Shown here in pieces: positions 5,288 through 6,541 of a DNA stretch of 6,541 nt. How positions within the stretch are numbered: the stretch's first letter is position 1; each line of letters starts with the position of its first letter. Source of the stretch: CAKRJP01 sp963658085 (GTDB taxonomy: Bacteria > Bacillota > Clostridia > Lachnospirales > Lachnospiraceae); contig CAVKOU010000063.1 in NCBI GenBank assembly GCA_963658085.1, positions 1 to 6,541 on the forward strand, read 5' to 3'. The translations under genes and the position numbers were made by a program. The notes under the pieces were generated by a model, which worked only from the letters and a program-made list of their open reading frames with translations, was not told where the DNA came from and did not search any database.

Positions 5288-5707
5288 ATGCCAACATTTA
5301 ATCAGTTAGTAAAGAAAGGTCGTCAGACATCTGTAAAGAAGTCTACAGCACCAGCACTTCAGAAGGGATTCAATTCATTGAAGAAGAAGTCTACAAACGT
5401 ATCTGCACCACAGAAGAGAGGTGTATGTACAGCAGTTAAGACAGCTACCCCTAAGAAGCCTAACTCAGCTCTTAGAAAGATCGCCAGAGTACGTCTTTCT
5501 AACGGAATCGAAGTAACAAGCTATATCCCAGGAGAAGGACACAACCTTCAGGAGCATAGTGTTGTATTGATCCGTGGTGGTCGTGTTAAGGACTTGCCAG
5601 GTACTAGATACCATATCGTTCGTGGAACACTTGATACAGCAGGTGTTGCAAAGAGACGTCAGGCTCGTTCTAAGTACGGCGCTAAGAGACCAAAAGACGC
5701 AAAATAA
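5288..5707 (+). CDS. rpsL: 30S ribosomal protein S12
   Basis: This 139-aa protein is S12 of the Gram-positive form, with the extra segment GFNSLKKKSTNVS (28-40) before PQKRGVCT. S12 sits at the 30S decoding centre and affects tRNA selection accuracy. The highly conserved blocks TPKKPNSALRK (54-64), GEGHNLQEHSVVLIRGGRVKDLPG (82-105) and RSKYG (127-131) are intact. The lysines equivalent to the streptomycin-resistance sites (K56 and K101 by the Bacillus numbering) are unchanged, so the sequence predicts no S12-type streptomycin resistance. D102 is the residue methylthiolated by RimO in many bacteria. The start at 5288 gives the standard MPTFNQLV N-terminus, with AGGAGG at 5273-5278. An out-of-frame ATG at 5283 lies closer to that site but reads a different frame. 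It is the first gene of the str operon. Confidence 0.99.
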   Translation: MPTFNQLVKKGRQTSVKKSTAPALQKGFNSLKKKSTNVSAPQKRGVCTAVKTATPKKPNSALRKIARVRLSNGIEVTSYIPGEGHNLQEHSVVLIRGGRVKDLPGTRYHIVRGTLDTAGVAKRRQARSKYGAKRPKDAK

Positions 5708-5713
5708 GATAAG

Positions 5714-5760
5714 TACTACTATTAAGAACTGTTATTCACGAACAGAACTATGATGTAGTA
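5714..5760 (+). promoter_or_regulatory. Imperfect stem-loop in the rpsL-rpsG spacer
   Basis: TACTAC (5714-5719) can pair with GTAGTA (5755-5760), enclosing an inner hairpin CTGTT (5729-5733) with AACAG (5741-5745). The two stems are joined by internal loops. It begins 6 nt after the rpsL stop. No T run follows, so it is not a terminator. In E. coli the equivalent spacer binds S7 for feedback control, but this sequence was not compared with that site. Confidence 0.35.
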
Positions 5761-5781
5761 AGTTGCAAGGTATATATAATA

Positions 5782-5800
5782 TGTATGCCCGGGCAATACA
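5782..5800 (+). other. GC-centred hairpin in the rpsL-rpsG spacer
   Basis: TGTAT (5782-5786) and ATACA (5796-5800) flank the self-complementary GCCCGGGC (5787-5794), with one unpaired A at 5795. In RNA this could fold as a short hairpin with a CCGG loop. GCCCGGGC is a marked GC island in an otherwise AT-rich spacer. Confidence 0.4.
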
Positions 5801-5843
5801 CTGTATCATCAGAAAGACACATGTGAGTACCTATGAATTAATC

Positions 5844-5858
5844 TGTACAAATTGTACA
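5844..5858 (+). promoter_or_regulatory. Perfect palindrome TGTACAA-A-TTGTACA upstream of rpsG
   Basis: Two 7-nt arms are perfect complements around a single central A. The site ends 8 nt before the AAGGAGG of rpsG. As DNA it has the form of a dimeric repressor operator. As RNA only a short stem could form because the centre is too tight. No known operator was recognised. Confidence 0.45.
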
Positions 5859-5881
5859 AAATTATTAAGGAGGGAAGAACC

Positions 5882-6352
5882 GTGCCACGTAAAGGACATA
5901 CTCAAAAAAGAGACGTATTAGCGGATCCATTATACAACAACAAAGTGGTTACAAAGCTTATCAACAACATTATGCTTGATGGTAAGAAAGGTGTAGCACA
6001 GAAGATCGTATATGGCGCATTTGAACAGGTTGCAGAGAAGACCGAGAAGCCAGCACTTGAAGTTTTTGAGGAGGCTATGAACAACATCATGCCAGTACTC
6101 GAGGTTAAGGCAAGACGTATCGGTGGTGCAACATACCAGGTGCCGATCGAAGTTAGACCAGACAGAAGACAGGCTCTTGGACTTCGTTGGCTTACAACAT
6201 TTTCTCGTGCAAGAGGCGAGAAGACCATGAAGGAAAGATTGGCTAACGAGATTATGGATGCAGCAAACAACACTGGTGCATCTGTTAAGAGAAAAGAAGA
6301 CATGCATAAGATGGCTGAGGCAAATAAGGCATTTGCTCACTATCGTTTCTAA
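5882..6352 (+). CDS. rpsG: 30S ribosomal protein S7
   Basis: This is S7 with the standard 156 residues. S7 binds 16S rRNA early in 30S assembly and lies near the E site. Conserved blocks include the N-terminal PRKGHTQKRDVLADPLYNNKVV, the EVKARRIGGATYQVPIEVRPDRRQALGLRWL segment, SRARGEKTMKERLANEIMDAANNTGASVKRKEDMHKMAEANKAFAHYRF at the C-terminus. The start is GTG at 5882, giving the usual (M)PRKGH start, with AAGGAGGG at 5867-5874, 7 nt upstream. An in-frame ATG at 5852 would add ten residues not seen in S7, would translate through the ribosome binding site, and overlaps the palindrome at 5844-5858, so it is rejected. It is separated from rpsL by an unusually long 174-nt spacer and from fusA by 17 nt. 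Confidence 0.98.
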   Translation: MPRKGHTQKRDVLADPLYNNKVVTKLINNIMLDGKKGVAQKIVYGAFEQVAEKTEKPALEVFEEAMNNIMPVLEVKARRIGGATYQVPIEVRPDRRQALGLRWLTTFSRARGEKTMKERLANEIMDAANNTGASVKRKEDMHKMAEANKAFAHYRF

Positions 6353-6369
6353 TTTATTAGGAGGCAATA

Positions 6370-6541
6370 ATGGCTGGAAGAGAATACCCATTAGAGAGAA
6401 CCAGAAATATTGGTATTATGGCTCATATCGATGCTGGTAAGACCACATTGACAGAGCGTATCCTTTATTATACTGGTGTAAATTATAAGATTGGTGATAC
6501 TCATGAAGGTACTGCTACCATGGACTGGATGGAGCAGGAGC
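6370..6541 (+). CDS. fusA: Elongation factor G, 5' part (cut by window end)
   Basis: Only the first 57 codons are present. The protein begins MAGREYPLERTRNIGIMAHIDAGKTT, with the P-loop AHIDAGKT at residues 18-25, and continues through the LTERILYYTGVNYKIGD helix to the switch I region EGTATMDWMEQE. This is typical of translational GTPase EF-G, which drives translocation of tRNA and mRNA on the ribosome. The order rpsL-rpsG-fusA is the classic str operon, usually followed by tuf, which would lie beyond the window. The start has AGGAGG at 6359-6364, 5 nt upstream, and follows the rpsG stop by 17 nt, so the two are co-transcribed. Confidence 0.98.
   Translation, partial: MAGREYPLERTRNIGIMAHIDAGKTTLTERILYYTGVNYKIGDTHEGTATMDWMEQE

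Noticed and set aside
5775..5780. TATAAT in the rpsL-rpsG spacer as an internal promoter
   Set aside because: No -35 hexamer at 16-18 nt upstream and no TGn extension; kept only as context for the palindrome finding.
5852..5881. ATG at 5852 as rpsG start
   Set aside because: It would add ten non-conserved residues and run through the AAGGAGGG site; S7 proteins begin at the GTG-coded residue before PRKGH.
5902..6391. Two minus-strand ORFs of 133 and 153 aa over rpsG
   Set aside because: They are antisense shadows of a highly conserved gene and lack recognisable family features.
1..6541. CRISPR array, mobile element, tRNA or phage genes
   Set aside because: No regularly spaced direct repeats, no transposase or integrase motifs, no tRNA cloverleaf signals seen on either strand.

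Overview
The window looks like a chromosomal segment of a low-to-moderate GC Firmicute, most likely a Clostridia member close to Lachnospiraceae. That placement is inference. It rests on the long S12 form with the Gram-positive insert, the EF-G and S7 sequence style, strong AGGAGG ribosome binding sites, AT-rich spacers, and a feoAB locus followed by small cysteine-rich membrane proteins. All supported genes are on the + strand. I see no tRNA, rRNA, CRISPR array, insertion sequence or phage gene.

Region 1 (1-3828) is a ferrous iron and metal locus. feoA (70-288) and feoB (344-2524) encode the Fe(II) importer. Two consecutive hairpins with short T runs follow feoB (2550-2579 and 2620-2647). 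After them come four small genes, three of them below the usual annotation length: a 57-aa FeoB-associated Cys-rich membrane protein (2669-2842), a 45-aa single-helix membrane protein of unknown function (2925-3062), a 121-aa membrane-anchored heavy-metal-associated (HMA) domain protein (3156-3521), a strong terminator (3540-3586), and a second 57-aa Cys-rich membrane protein (3655-3828). Three of the four share the plan of one N-terminal helix followed by a Cys-bearing cytosolic part. They could hand on or sense metal at the membrane next to FeoB, but that role is inferred.

Region 2 (3829-5064) is a single gene for an M24 family metallopeptidase (Xaa-Pro dipeptidase-like). It has its own near-consensus promoter (TTGACT-17-TATAAT) and a 5' leader carrying a perfect 8-bp inverted repeat. 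The intergenic stretch 5065-5287 holds a small hairpin, a perfect 13-bp inverted repeat with a T run, and the str operon promoter nested inside that repeat.

Region 3 (5288-6541) is the start of the str operon: rpsL (S12), rpsG (S7) and the 5' end of fusA (EF-G), cut by the window edge. The rpsL-rpsG spacer is 174 nt and contains several inverted repeats, including a perfect 7-bp palindrome just upstream of the rpsG ribosome binding site.

The most interesting items are the membrane-anchored HMA protein and the small-protein set around feoAB, the promoter nested in a terminator-like repeat, and the structured rpsL-rpsG spacer. None proves a new system. The Feo-associated small proteins are the best candidates for unexplained biology.
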